Assembly (NCBI GenBank): GCA_030750975.1 | Contig: JASMHC010000007.1 | Location: forward strand, 1 to 54,590 | Source of the DNA: Paracoccaceae bacterium | GTDB lineage: Bacteria; Pseudomonadota; Alphaproteobacteria; Rhodobacterales; Rhodobacteraceae | Length of the DNA: 54,590 bases | Direction: 5' to 3' | Shown here: positions 25,276 to 33,598 of the stretch, piece by piece | Position numbering within the stretch: position 1 is the first letter of the stretch | Layout: each line of letters starts with the position of its first letter | The notes under the pieces: generated by a model | What the model saw: the letters and a program-made list of their open reading frames with translations, nothing else | Database searches by the model: none | What the model was told of the DNA's origin: nothing | Translations under genes and position numbers: made by a program

Positions 25276-26832
25276 ATGACAACCCTTACCGCCCCCCGCC
25301 GCACCCGTGGCGGAGGCCGCGCTGCCCGTCAGGCCTTGCGTGCCGCCCCCGATCACCAGATGCTTCCCGGCCTCAACAACAAATTGCCCCGTTGCGAGGT
25401 GATGGATGAAGAGCAGGTGCGTAAGCTCGATGATGCCTCGATGTCGATCCTCGAAGAGGTGGGCGTTGTGTTCCGCGACGACATAGCGCTTGAGGACTGG
25501 CGCAAGGCCGGTGCCAAGGTGGTTGGCGAGACGGTTTATCTTGACAGGGAAATGGTGCGCGAGCTGATCGCGACCATCCCGTCGGATTTCACCTATCACG
25601 CCCGTAATCCGGCCAACAACATCCCGCTGGGTGGCAAACGGTCGATGTTCGTGCCGATGACAGGTGCGCCCTTCCTGCGTGACCTCGACGATGTGCGCCG
25701 AAACCCAACGCTGGACGACCTGGCGATGTTCCACAAGCTGGCACATATGTCGCCCGCGCTGCATAGCTCGGCCCACCATATTGTTGAGCCTTACGATCAC
25801 CCGATCAGCCAACGGCATTTGCGGATCACCTATTCGTCGATGAAATACTCGGACAAGACCTTTATGGGGATGACCACCAGCCCCAAGAACGCCGAGGACG
25901 TTCTGGATATGTGCGATATCCTGTTTGGCGAGGGGTTCATCGACGATCACCCCGTTGTCACTGGCAACTGCAACGGCAACTCTCCGCTCGTTTGGGACGA
26001 AACCATGCTGGGGGCCATGCGAGCGTTTTGCCGCCGCAACCAGCCGGTGCTGTGTTCGCCCTTCGTCTTGGGCGGGGCCAACACGCCCGCTTCGATGGTG
26101 CCCTCGGTGGCGCAACTGAACGCCGAGGCGCTGTCGGCGCTGGCCTATACCCAAGTCATCCGCAAAGGCGCACCGGCGATCTATGGGCACTACCTGTCCA
26201 CCGTTTCGATGAAATCCGGCGCGCCGATGGCCGGCACGCCCGAGATCAGCCTGATGAATTTCATGATCGGCCAAATGGCGCGGTTCTACGGCGTGCCATG
26301 GCGAACGTCGAACACGCTTGGCGGGGCCAAGACCTTTGACGCGCAAGCGGGCTATGAAAGCGCCACCACCCTGTCATCGGTGATCCATGCAGGGGCCAAC
26401 TACATCTGGCACTCGGCGGGCTGGAACGAGGCCGGAATGCACTGTTCCGTCGCAAAATTCATCGTCGATGCCGAGCAATGCGCCATGGCCTATCGCATGG
26501 CCGAAGGCCCGCGCTGGGACGACTTTGACGAAGCTTTGGCGGCGGTGCGCGATGTCGGCCCCGGCGGGCATTATCTTGGCCACCCCCACACGCAGGAAAA
26601 CTTCCAACGGGCGTTCTTCATGCCCGAGTTGTTCGACAACAACTCGATCGAACAATGGGTCGCCGAAGGCTCGGTCGAGATCACCGAACGGGCGCTGGGT
26701 GTGGCCCGCAAGATGCTGCGCGAATACGAGGAACCCAAGCTGGACGAGGCGGTGAACGAGGCGCTGCTCGACTATATCGCTCGGCGCGAGCTTGAAATTC
26801 CGGCGGCGGATGCGTTGAACCAGGAGTATTGA
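25276..26832 (+). CDS. Trimethylamine methyltransferase family protein (non-pyrrolysine MttB)
   Basis: A 518-residue MttB-superfamily TIM barrel. Family blocks include EEVGVVFRDD near 60, GAPFLRDLDDVRRNPTLDD, and ASMVPSVAQLNAEALSALAYTQ. The frame contains no internal amber codon, so it is of the non-pyrrolysine type, whose known members demethylate quaternary amines such as glycine betaine, proline betaine or carnitine, passing the methyl group to a corrinoid protein. No corrinoid protein gene is in the window. It is followed by two SDR genes, the first only 13 bp away, making a likely operon under the palindrome at 25241-25254. Substrate unknown. Confidence 0.88.
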   Translation: MTTLTAPRRTRGGGRAARQALRAAPDHQMLPGLNNKLPRCEVMDEEQVRKLDDASMSILEEVGVVFRDDIALEDWRKAGAKVVGETVYLDREMVRELIATIPSDFTYHARNPANNIPLGGKRSMFVPMTGAPFLRDLDDVRRNPTLDDLAMFHKLAHMSPALHSSAHHIVEPYDHPISQRHLRITYSSMKYSDKTFMGMTTSPKNAEDVLDMCDILFGEGFIDDHPVVTGNCNGNSPLVWDETMLGAMRAFCRRNQPVLCSPFVLGGANTPASMVPSVAQLNAEALSALAYTQVIRKGAPAIYGHYLSTVSMKSGAPMAGTPEISLMNFMIGQMARFYGVPWRTSNTLGGAKTFDAQAGYESATTLSSVIHAGANYIWHSAGWNEAGMHCSVAKFIVDAEQCAMAYRMAEGPRWDDFDEALAAVRDVGPGGHYLGHPHTQENFQRAFFMPELFDNNSIEQWVAEGSVEITERALGVARKMLREYEEPKLDEAVNEALLDYIARRELEIPAADALNQEY

Positions 26833-26845
26833 GGGCGAGGGCACC

Positions 26846-27559
26846 ATGCGATTCAAAGACAAAAAAGCGCTCGTCACCGGCGCGAATGGCGGTATCGGTC
26901 AGGCGATAGTCGCCCGTTTGCGGGCCGAAGGCGCGACCGTTTTGACCACCGACCGCGACAGCGCGGACCTTACCGGAGACCTGCTGGACGGGGCCTTTTG
27001 CGACGCCTTGCCCGCGCAGGCGGCCGAGCAAATGGGCGGGCTTGATATCCTGATCAACAACGCAGGGATCATCACCCGTGGCAAGATCACCGAAGCCACG
27101 GACGAGGATCTCCGTCGCTCGATGGGCATCAACGTCGAAGCACCGTTTCGCCTCTGCCGCGCGGCGATCCCGATCATGGCGCAGGCAGGCGGTGGAGCCA
27201 TCGTCAACACCTCAAGCTGTTGGGGCGTGCATCCCGGGCCGGACCATCCGGTCTATATCATGTCGAAGGCCGCGATTGCCTCGCTCACCCAATGTCTTGG
27301 TCGCGACCACGCGCATCAGGGTATTCGTGTCAATGCGGTCTGCCCGAACGAGGTCAACACGCCGATGATCCGCAGCGGTTTCGAAATTCGCGGGCTGGAT
27401 GCTGATCGGGCGATTGATGAGCTAAACGCCTCGGTCCCCTTGGGGCGGATTGCCGAACCCGAAGATATTGCCGATGTGGTCGCCTTTCTGGCGTCGGACG
27501 ATGCGCGGTATATGTGTGGGGCGCTCGTGGAAGTGAACGGAGGCAAGCCGGTCGGATGA
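26846..27559 (+). CDS. Short-chain dehydrogenase/reductase (SDR), first of pair
   Basis: A 237-residue classical SDR: cofactor motif TGANGGIG near residue 12, NNAG near 72, and active-site Ser in NTSSCWG with Tyr-x-x-x-Lys in YIMSK. It oxidises an alcohol or reduces a carbonyl with NAD(P)(H). Starts 13 bp after mttB-type gene and ends overlapping the next SDR (ATGA). Two SDRs after a quaternary-amine methyltransferase suggest a hydroxylated substrate. Confidence 0.87.
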   Translation: MRFKDKKALVTGANGGIGQAIVARLRAEGATVLTTDRDSADLTGDLLDGAFCDALPAQAAEQMGGLDILINNAGIITRGKITEATDEDLRRSMGINVEAPFRLCRAAIPIMAQAGGGAIVNTSSCWGVHPGPDHPVYIMSKAAIASLTQCLGRDHAHQGIRVNAVCPNEVNTPMIRSGFEIRGLDADRAIDELNASVPLGRIAEPEDIADVVAFLASDDARYMCGALVEVNGGKPVG

Positions 27560-28287
27560 GGTTTCAGGGAAAAGTGGCGCTGGTCACTGGCGCATCGTCA
27601 GGCATTGGCGCGGCGGTGGCCGAGCGGCTCATGTCCGAAGGGGCGGAAGTTTTCACCGCCCAGCGTCGCCCATTGAACGGGGCGCACCATATCGCTGTGG
27701 ACCTGATGGACGAAGCCGCCTGCGCCGAGGTCATCCCCGAGGTCATCCGTCATGCGGGCAAACTCGATGTGTTGGTGAACAATGCAGGCCTGATGCGAGA
27801 AGGCACGGTCGAGGAAAGCACGGTTGAGGATTGGCACGCTTCGTTGCATCTCAACCTGACGGTGCCGTTTCTGCTGACCAAAGCGGCGATGCCGTATTTG
27901 CGAACTGCAAAAGGCGCAATCGTCAACACCGGCTCGATTGAGGGTCTGGGGTCAAACCCGCGCCACCCTGCCTATTGCGCCGCCAAGGCGGGGTTGCATG
28001 GTCTCACTCGCGCCGTGGCAGTGGATCACGGTCCTGACGGTGTGCGTTGCAACGCCGTCGCCCCGGGCTGGATCGATACACCGCTTAACGTGGATTTCAT
28101 TGAGTCTCTGGATGATCCTGAAGTTTTCCGAGGCAAAATCGGCGGCATCCACCCCGTTGGCCGCACGGGTTCGCCGGACGAGGTGGCGGCGCTGATCTGC
28201 TGGCTGGCAAGCGCTGAGGCGAGCTTTGTGACAGGGCAGGTCTGGACAATCGACGGTGGCCGAATGGCGAAGTTGAGTTTGCCTTAA
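27556..28287 (+). CDS. Short-chain dehydrogenase/reductase (SDR), second of pair
   Basis: A 243-residue classical SDR: TGASSGIG, VNNAGLM, catalytic Ser in NTGSIEG and Tyr-x-x-x-Lys in YCAAK. The ATG overlaps the stop of the first SDR. The two are clearly diverged, so they probably act on different positions or stereochemistry rather than being a recent duplication. Last gene of the mttB operon, followed by the GGGGGC/CAGCCGC repeat at 28297. Confidence 0.87.
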   Translation: MRFQGKVALVTGASSGIGAAVAERLMSEGAEVFTAQRRPLNGAHHIAVDLMDEAACAEVIPEVIRHAGKLDVLVNNAGLMREGTVEESTVEDWHASLHLNLTVPFLLTKAAMPYLRTAKGAIVNTGSIEGLGSNPRHPAYCAAKAGLHGLTRAVAVDHGPDGVRCNAVAPGWIDTPLNVDFIESLDDPEVFRGKIGGIHPVGRTGSPDEVAALICWLASAEASFVTGQVWTIDGGRMAKLSLP

Positions 28288-28296
28288 ATTGTCATG

Positions 28297-28374
28297 AAAG
28301 GGGGCTATCCGCCCCCTCCCCAGCCGCTGGTCGCGGCTGGGTTCACCCCCGAGGATATTTGCGGACAAAAGATG
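28297..28374. repeat. GGGGGC/CAGCCGC intergenic repeat, copy B
   Basis: AAGGGGGC-TATC-CGCCCCCT hairpin, then CCAGCCGCTGGTCGCGGCTGG, GGTTCACCCCC and GAGGATATTTGCGGACAAAAGATG. Lies 10 nt after the SDR stop, where a terminator is expected. Confidence 0.75.
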
Positions 28375-28550
28375 TTCATGGTTTCGTAATATATTTGAGC
28401 CATTTCTTGAGGCGCGGTACAGGCGGGGACGCCGATGACCGTGTCAGAAGATGGCCCTCTGCCCCTCGCGGCAGGGGGCTACACACATCATCTTTTGACC
28501 TTAAATATCCAAATTCCACGATCTCCTTTGGGCGGGCGGCCCCGGCGCTT

Positions 28551-29837
28551 TCACCCAAGCCCTGCCACGGGCGGGGATTTTGCCAGCACGGGGCGGCGGG
28601 TCTGCAAGGCCCTTTGGGCCTCGTCCGTTCGGCCCAGTTTCAACAGGATATGGACATAGGCCAGTTCGATCAGATCGCGCTGGGCGCGGCTGCCGCCAAA
28701 GCGTTCGGTGGTGGCCATGACCGTTGAAAGCTCATCAAGGGCTGCGGCCCAGTTTTGATGCGCAACGTTTTTCCAGGCTTTGGCGACGGGTGCGACCAGA
28801 TCGCCAGCATAGCCTTTCGCGGTGTCGATGATATGGGCGAGGCGGTCTCCGTCGCCGGCCATGGCGTGGCCAAGGGCGGCGTGAAGATCGGCAAAGCACT
28901 GGCCGGTGTTGGGAAAATACTGCGCCGCGTAGTCGCTGATTTGTCGCCAACGCTCTGACGCGACCGCGTGACCGGCAATTTCCGCGCGGAATAGCAGCGC
29001 GACCGTATCGGTCAACACGTTGATCGGCAGCCCCCGTGCCCTGCCGGGGCCGATCCGGGTGTCAATCGCCTGCCACATGGCGTCGGTATCTCCATCCTGC
29101 ATCGCCCAAAGCGCCTGATGCCAGCTTAGGTGCCCGTGCAGCACGCTTTTGGGGTCGTAATCCGTCATCCAGCCGGACAGGTATGTCCGGCCCGTCGCGG
29201 CCTCGCCGCTTTCATAAAGTGCATGCGCCTTGAAATGGGCGGCGTTGGCATTGCGCGGGTTCAGCCCCAGCGCCGTTTCCATCAGGCGCAAAGACCGGCT
29301 GACCTGCCCTGTTTCGCAGAGTGCGACGGCGTGCATCGATGTCATCCACCAGTCGCCCGCATAATGTGGCACAAGCGTTTCGGTATAGGCCAGCAGTGCC
29401 GCTTCGCGCCCAACCTCGCCTGAGAATCCGATCAGGCCGAAGACGCTGGTACAAAGCTGCGCAACCATCGCATCACGGGGATAATCGCGGACATGGGCCA
29501 GCACCGCCGCGCGGCAGCCTGCGGCATCACCTGCAAGCATCAAAGCATGGGCAGCGATGTGGCTGGCTTCGCGGTCATCGACCGTATCGGCAAGCGCCAC
29601 GGCCCGCGCGATTGCGGATTTGGCCTCGGCCATGCGGCCCGCCATCGCCGATGCGCGGGCGAGGGCCACATGGCCAAGCGCGAATTGCGGGTCGGCGCGG
29701 GTGGCGGCCTCGAACGTCTTAAGGGCCGCGAAATGACCGCCGAGAAAAAGATGCGTTCCCTGCTTATAGGCGTCGCAGGCGGCTTGTGATCCTGTGGTCA
29801 GGGCATTGCCATAACCGTCGCAAAACTGCTGTGTCAT
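28551..29837 (-). CDS. Tetratricopeptide repeat protein, TTC38 family
   Basis: A 428-residue, all-helical TPR protein resembling the TTC38 group, with blocks such as GHVALARASAMAGRMAEAKSAI, DWWMTSMHAVALCETGQ and AHFKAHALYESGEAATGRTYL. No signal peptide or catalytic motif is visible; the role is presumably in protein-protein contacts. ATG at 29837 has AGGA 7 nt upstream. A complete hairpin-repeat copy begins 18 bp upstream of the start, so its 5' leader carries that structure. Confidence 0.82.
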   Translation of the reverse strand: MTQQFCDGYGNALTTGSQAACDAYKQGTHLFLGGHFAALKTFEAATRADPQFALGHVALARASAMAGRMAEAKSAIARAVALADTVDDREASHIAAHALMLAGDAAGCRAAVLAHVRDYPRDAMVAQLCTSVFGLIGFSGEVGREAALLAYTETLVPHYAGDWWMTSMHAVALCETGQVSRSLRLMETALGLNPRNANAAHFKAHALYESGEAATGRTYLSGWMTDYDPKSVLHGHLSWHQALWAMQDGDTDAMWQAIDTRIGPGRARGLPINVLTDTVALLFRAEIAGHAVASERWRQISDYAAQYFPNTGQCFADLHAALGHAMAGDGDRLAHIIDTAKGYAGDLVAPVAKAWKNVAHQNWAAALDELSTVMATTERFGGSRAQRDLIELAYVHILLKLGRTDEAQRALQTRRPVLAKSPPVAGLG

Positions 29838-30289
29838 GAAAGGTTCCTGCTGCTAAAGCGTTTCGACATATTGTTGAGACACAACAATGTGTCGAAACGC
29901 GCGATACCTATTGATGTTGCGGGCGTTTCGAAATCAACTTTGTCTCAAGTCAATCTAGAAACGCTTTAAAGCATAAGGCTAGCAGAGGGGGCGGGTTTCG
30001 CATAGAGCTTTGGCTTTTGCGGGCCGGGCCATGTGCGCTCGCCCCGCGCAGAGCGTCTCTGGCAGGGGCAAGGGCAATCAGGGTTTGTTCGTTATGAAAT
30101 CGGTGGGCCCACCTAAAGTGGTTCATCGCCGGACAGGGTTTCCCCCGCACCTTCCGATCTTCCGGTGTTTGGCTGGCCCCCTAAGAATCCTTGCTTTCGC
30201 TATCCGTAAGGCCTGTCGAACTTTTGTGACGTCGAAAGGGAAGATGCCCTGCTATCGGTTAATGTCCGGTAGCGGATGCGTTCGGTGTG
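29838..30289. other. Intergenic region between TPR gene and CFI-box gene
   Basis: 452 bp with no supportable gene. It begins with hairpin-repeat copy 2 (29855-29967). Across the remaining ~320 bp I see only short open frames without ribosome-binding sites; it is the 3' side of the leftward CFI-box gene. Confidence 0.5.
29855..29967. repeat. Dispersed ~112-nt hairpin repeat, copy 2 (best conserved)
   Basis: Opens AAAGCGTTTCGACATATTG and closes GAAACGCTTT. The left half is a long hairpin, GCGTTTCGACATATTGTTG against CAACAATGTGTCGAAACGC around the 5-nt loop AGACA. The right half runs from GGGCGTTTC to GAAACGC. The outer ends AAAGCG and CGCTTT also pair. Confidence 0.8.
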
Positions 30290-30766
30290 TCATGAATCCG
30301 TTTTATCCGAAACAGATTGCATCAATTGAAGTTGGTTCACCATCTTCCTATAAACCGTTGTGGCTTCGTCGTAATCGCCACTTTCGATAGACGTCACAGA
30401 TCGTAAAATGTTATTCCATGTATCTTCGGCAATCGCCTTGTCTTTTAGAAGCGGTGTCAATTGCGGAGCAATTCGATAGTATTCAGCTATTAGTTCTCGG
30501 CCCTCAGAGAATCGACTAAGAAAATCATCTCGAAATTTTCGCATCGTTTGCAATTCATAACAATTATCAGGCAGACCTTTATATTGGCAGGCAGCTGTAG
30601 TAAGAAAGCAGCCCTTTTCGTTGTCGTTCTTGGATTTATTTCTGGCTTTTCCGGCGTCGCTCCGTTTTGCCCGCCATCGACCGTTGTCGTTTCTGGACCT
30701 GTTCTTACCCCTCGTCGGACCGGTTTTTACAATGGGCCCCTTAGTTTCTTTCGGAGATTTTGCCAT
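30290..30766 (-). CDS. CFI-box C-terminal domain protein, hypothetical
   Basis: A 158-residue protein starting MAKSPKETKGPIVKTG. The first 50 residues are highly basic and probably disordered. From about residue 52 a CFLTTAACQ motif followed by GLPDNCYELQTMRKFRD and EGRELIAEYYRIAP matches the CFI-box family, small proteins with a Cys-containing domain of unknown function. AGGA lies 7 nt upstream of the ATG at 30766. The gene is more AT-rich than its neighbours, hinting at recent acquisition. No partner gene is adjacent. Confidence 0.7.
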   Translation of the reverse strand: MAKSPKETKGPIVKTGPTRGKNRSRNDNGRWRAKRSDAGKARNKSKNDNEKGCFLTTAACQYKGLPDNCYELQTMRKFRDDFLSRFSEGRELIAEYYRIAPQLTPLLKDKAIAEDTWNNILRSVTSIESGDYDEATTVYRKMVNQLQLMQSVSDKTDS

Positions 30767-30906
30767 GATTTTTCCTACAGTTGGTGCCAACTCAACGTCA
30801 GATTAATTTACTATTATTTTTCGATGCTTGGGCTGATGACCAGCAAAGGGCTATGGGCAACATCCGTCAAGTAAGACAATCCTGACCCGATGATTCTCTT
30901 AGACTA

Positions 30907-31680
30907 TCAAGTATGTCCGAAAGCATCCTCGGGATAGCCCACCCCCGCCAGATACAGCCCTTCGGGCGGGCAGACGGGTCCGCAGGCGGCGCGGTCGCGG
31001 GCCTCAAGTGCCTGTTTGACGCGGATCGGATCCCATGCGCCTGCGCCGACACGCTCGAGCGTGCCGACAAAACTGCGGACCTGATTGTGCAGGAAACTGC
31101 GGGCGCGGATGTGGAAATGATATTCGCGGCCCGACAGCCCCTCGACCTGCTCAATCGTGATCTCGTCCAGAGTTTTCACCGGCGAGGCCGCCTGGCAGAT
31201 GGACGACCGAAACGTCGTGAAATCGTGGTTTCCGATCAGATGGGCCGCCCCTAGGCGCATCGCGCCCAGGTCAAGATCGTGCCCGACCTGCCAGACCAAA
31301 CCCTTGTCGTGGGTTGCGGGCGCACGGCGGGTCAGAAGGCGGAAGAAATACCTCCGCTCACGGGCTGAAAACCGGGCGTGCCAATCATCCTTAACCTGTG
31401 CGGCTTGCAGGATCGCAACGGGCAGAGGCTTGAGGTGGTAGTTCAGCGCCTCGGACAGGCGGAACGGGTCCCAGCCTTTCTCCATATCGCAATGGGCCAC
31501 CTGTGCCAGCGCATGCACGCCCGCATCGGTGCGCCCTGCGGCGGCTATGGTATGGGCGCGGGGTTCGAGCTTGGCCAAGGCGTCTTCAATCGCCCCCTGC
31601 ACCGAGGGCTGGTCGGCCTGTCTTTGCCATCCGGCAAAGGGGGCACCGTGATATTCGACTTTCAGGGCATAGCGCGGCAT
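30907..31680 (-). CDS. truA: tRNA pseudouridine(38-40) synthase TruA
   Basis: A 257-residue enzyme making pseudouridine at positions 38-40 of the tRNA anticodon arm. Catalytic Asp52 is in GRTDAGVHA; the N-terminus [21 protein letters not shown] and RRYFFRLL block are characteristic. ATG at 31680 is preferred because MPRYALK is the family start. Divergent from the ycjX gene about 100 bp away. Confidence 0.95.
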   Translation of the reverse strand: MPRYALKVEYHGAPFAGWQRQADQPSVQGAIEDALAKLEPRAHTIAAAGRTDAGVHALAQVAHCDMEKGWDPFRLSEALNYHLKPLPVAILQAAQVKDDWHARFSARERRYFFRLLTRRAPATHDKGLVWQVGHDLDLGAMRLGAAHLIGNHDFTTFRSSICQAASPVKTLDEITIEQVEGLSGREYHFHIRARSFLHNQVRSFVGTLERVGAGAWDPIRVKQALEARDRAACGPVCPPEGLYLAGVGYPEDAFGHT

Positions 31681-31781
31681 GAGCGCTGACTTAGCCGTTG
31701 GGCGCGGCGCGGGCAATCCCCGACTGGAAAGCCGCCTGCTTGCTGCCTATGTTGGGGGCAACAGATATTACGAGGCAGCCA

Positions 31782-33167
31782 TTGGCCCTTTCCACAATCG
31801 TCAAAGACGCCTCGCGGCAGGTCGGCGCCATCGGAGACAGCGTGAACGAAGCGCTTTTCGAACCGGTGATCCGTCTTGGTGTCACCGGACTTGCGCGGTC
31901 GGGCAAGACGGTGTTCATCACCTCGTTGGTGGCAAACCTGCTGGATCGGGGCCGGATGCCGGGGCTGGCCGGGCGGGCGAATATCCGCGCCGGTTTTTTG
32001 CAGCCGCAACCCGACGATACCGTGCCGCGCTTTGATTACGAGACGCATCTCGGGGCAATGACCGGCGCCCGGCCGGTTTGGCCGGAAAGCACCCGTTCAA
32101 TCTCGGAATTGCGGCTGTCGTTCCGGGTTGCGCCCGAGGGTTTATTTGCCGGAATGCGCGGGCCGAGGACGGTGCATGTGGATATCGTGGACTATCCCGG
32201 CGAATGGCTGCTGGACCTGTTGCTGTTGGACAAATCCTATGATGAATGGGCCAGGGAAAGCCTGAGCCGCATGGCAGGACGGGCCGAGGCGGCGGAATTT
32301 CTGGCGCTGTATGATCGGACCGACGGTAGCGGCACCCATGACGAGGCGGCAGCACAGGCCCTGGCCCTGGCCTTCGCGGGTTATTTGAGCGCCGCGCGGG
32401 ATAATGGCTGGTCGGTTTGCACCCCGGGGCGGTTCCTTTTGCCGGGGGATCTGGCCGGATCGCCGGTGCTGACATTCGCCCCCGTAAAGGGTGATCCCAA
32501 ACGCGGCACATTACGGCGCGAGATGGAGCGGCGCTATGCGGCCTATAAATCGAAAGTGGTCCGGCCATTTTTCAAAGACCATTTCGCGCGGATTGACCGG
32601 CAGATCGTGCTGGTGGATGCGCTGGGCGCCCTGCATCGCGGACGGCCTGCGGTGCGCGAATTGCGCGATACGATGTCGGGGCTGATGCACGCCTTCCGGC
32701 CCGGCCGCAACCGGATTCTGGCGCGTTTGCTGGGGGGAAAACGGGTTGAGAAAATCCTGTTTGCCGCGACCAAGGTGGACCATTTGCATCACAAAACCCA
32801 CGGCGATCTGGCGGCCTTTATGGAATCTCTGGTCCGACAGGCGCGGGATCGGGCAGATTTTGCCGGGGCCGACACGGCGGCGCTGTGTCTGGCGTCGCTG
32901 CGGGCCACGACCGAAGCCTCGGTGCCCCAGAATGGCGATATGCTGGAATGCGTACAGGGGCTGGTGGCGGGCAAATCCTCGCCCGTGGCATTCCATCCCG
33001 GCGACATCCCGACCTCGTTGAACGAGGTGCTCGAGGCCGAGGGGCGGTTCGGGTTGAAAGACATCGCCTACCAGCCCGCGCCACTGACGCTGTTGCCGGG
33101 GCAGGGGCCTCCGCATATCCGGCTGGACAAGGCAGCCGAGTTCCTGATCGGGGATATCTTCCGATGA
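31782..33167 (+). CDS. ycjX: YcjX family P-loop ATPase (DUF463)
   Basis: About 461 residues. A Walker A loop GVTGLARSGKT (33-43) follows an NEALFEPVIRL segment characteristic of YcjX; DIVDYPGEW is the Walker B-like region, and KILFAATKVDH supplies a base-recognition-like TKVD motif. YcjX-like proteins are P-loop NTPases linked to envelope stress and found beside ycjF. I prefer a TTG start at 31782 (GAGG 6 nt upstream); an ATG at 31749 is the alternative but lacks a ribosome-binding site. First of three overlapping genes ycjX-GNAT-ycjF. Confidence 0.88.
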   Translation: MALSTIVKDASRQVGAIGDSVNEALFEPVIRLGVTGLARSGKTVFITSLVANLLDRGRMPGLAGRANIRAGFLQPQPDDTVPRFDYETHLGAMTGARPVWPESTRSISELRLSFRVAPEGLFAGMRGPRTVHVDIVDYPGEWLLDLLLLDKSYDEWARESLSRMAGRAEAAEFLALYDRTDGSGTHDEAAAQALALAFAGYLSAARDNGWSVCTPGRFLLPGDLAGSPVLTFAPVKGDPKRGTLRREMERRYAAYKSKVVRPFFKDHFARIDRQIVLVDALGALHRGRPAVRELRDTMSGLMHAFRPGRNRILARLLGGKRVEKILFAATKVDHLHHKTHGDLAAFMESLVRQARDRADFAGADTAALCLASLRATTEASVPQNGDMLECVQGLVAGKSSPVAFHPGDIPTSLNEVLEAEGRFGLKDIAYQPAPLTLLPGQGPPHIRLDKAAEFLIGDIFR

Positions 33168-33598
33168 TCCTGCGCCCCGCCCGCCCCACCGACGCCGGCA
33201 AGACCGGCGCGATCCTGTCGGACTTCGTCGACAGGACCGGCTGGCTGCCCCGCATCCACAGCCGCGCCGAAGAGATCAGCTTTTGCGGCAAAATGATTGA
33301 CCGGGGCTGGGTGACACTGGCCGAAGACGGCGAGGTTTTGGGATTTCTGGCACAGGACGGGGCCGAAGTGACCGGTCTTTTCGTGGCAACCCACGCGCAG
33401 GGGCGGGGGATTGGCAAGGCCTTGCTGGATCATGCCAAGTGCGGCGTTGACCGGCTGGAATTGTGGACCTTTCAGGCGAACAGGGGCGCAAGGCGGTTTT
33501 ACGCGCGCGAAGGGTTTGCCGAGATCGCGCAATCGGACGGGGGCCGCAACGACGAAAATCTGCCCGATGTGCAGTTGGAATGGAGCCGTGGCGCATGA
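33164..33598 (+). CDS. GNAT family N-acetyltransferase
   Basis: A 144-residue acetyltransferase. The acetyl-CoA loop is HAQGRGIGKALLDHA near residue 80, followed by WTFQANRGARRFYAREGF, the usual fourth motif. Substrate unknown. ATG overlaps the ycjX stop (ATGA), and its own stop overlaps the ycjF start, so it is inserted between two genes that are normally neighbours. It might acetylate a partner in this envelope-stress unit or simply be a passenger. Confidence 0.87.
   Translation: MILRPARPTDAGKTGAILSDFVDRTGWLPRIHSRAEEISFCGKMIDRGWVTLAEDGEVLGFLAQDGAEVTGLFVATHAQGRGIGKALLDHAKCGVDRLELWTFQANRGARRFYAREGFAEIAQSDGGRNDENLPDVQLEWSRGA

Noticed and set aside
25276-26832. Pyrrolysine (amber) codon in the MttB-type gene
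   Set aside because: The frame is open from start to stop without an internal TAG, so this is the non-pyrrolysine branch.
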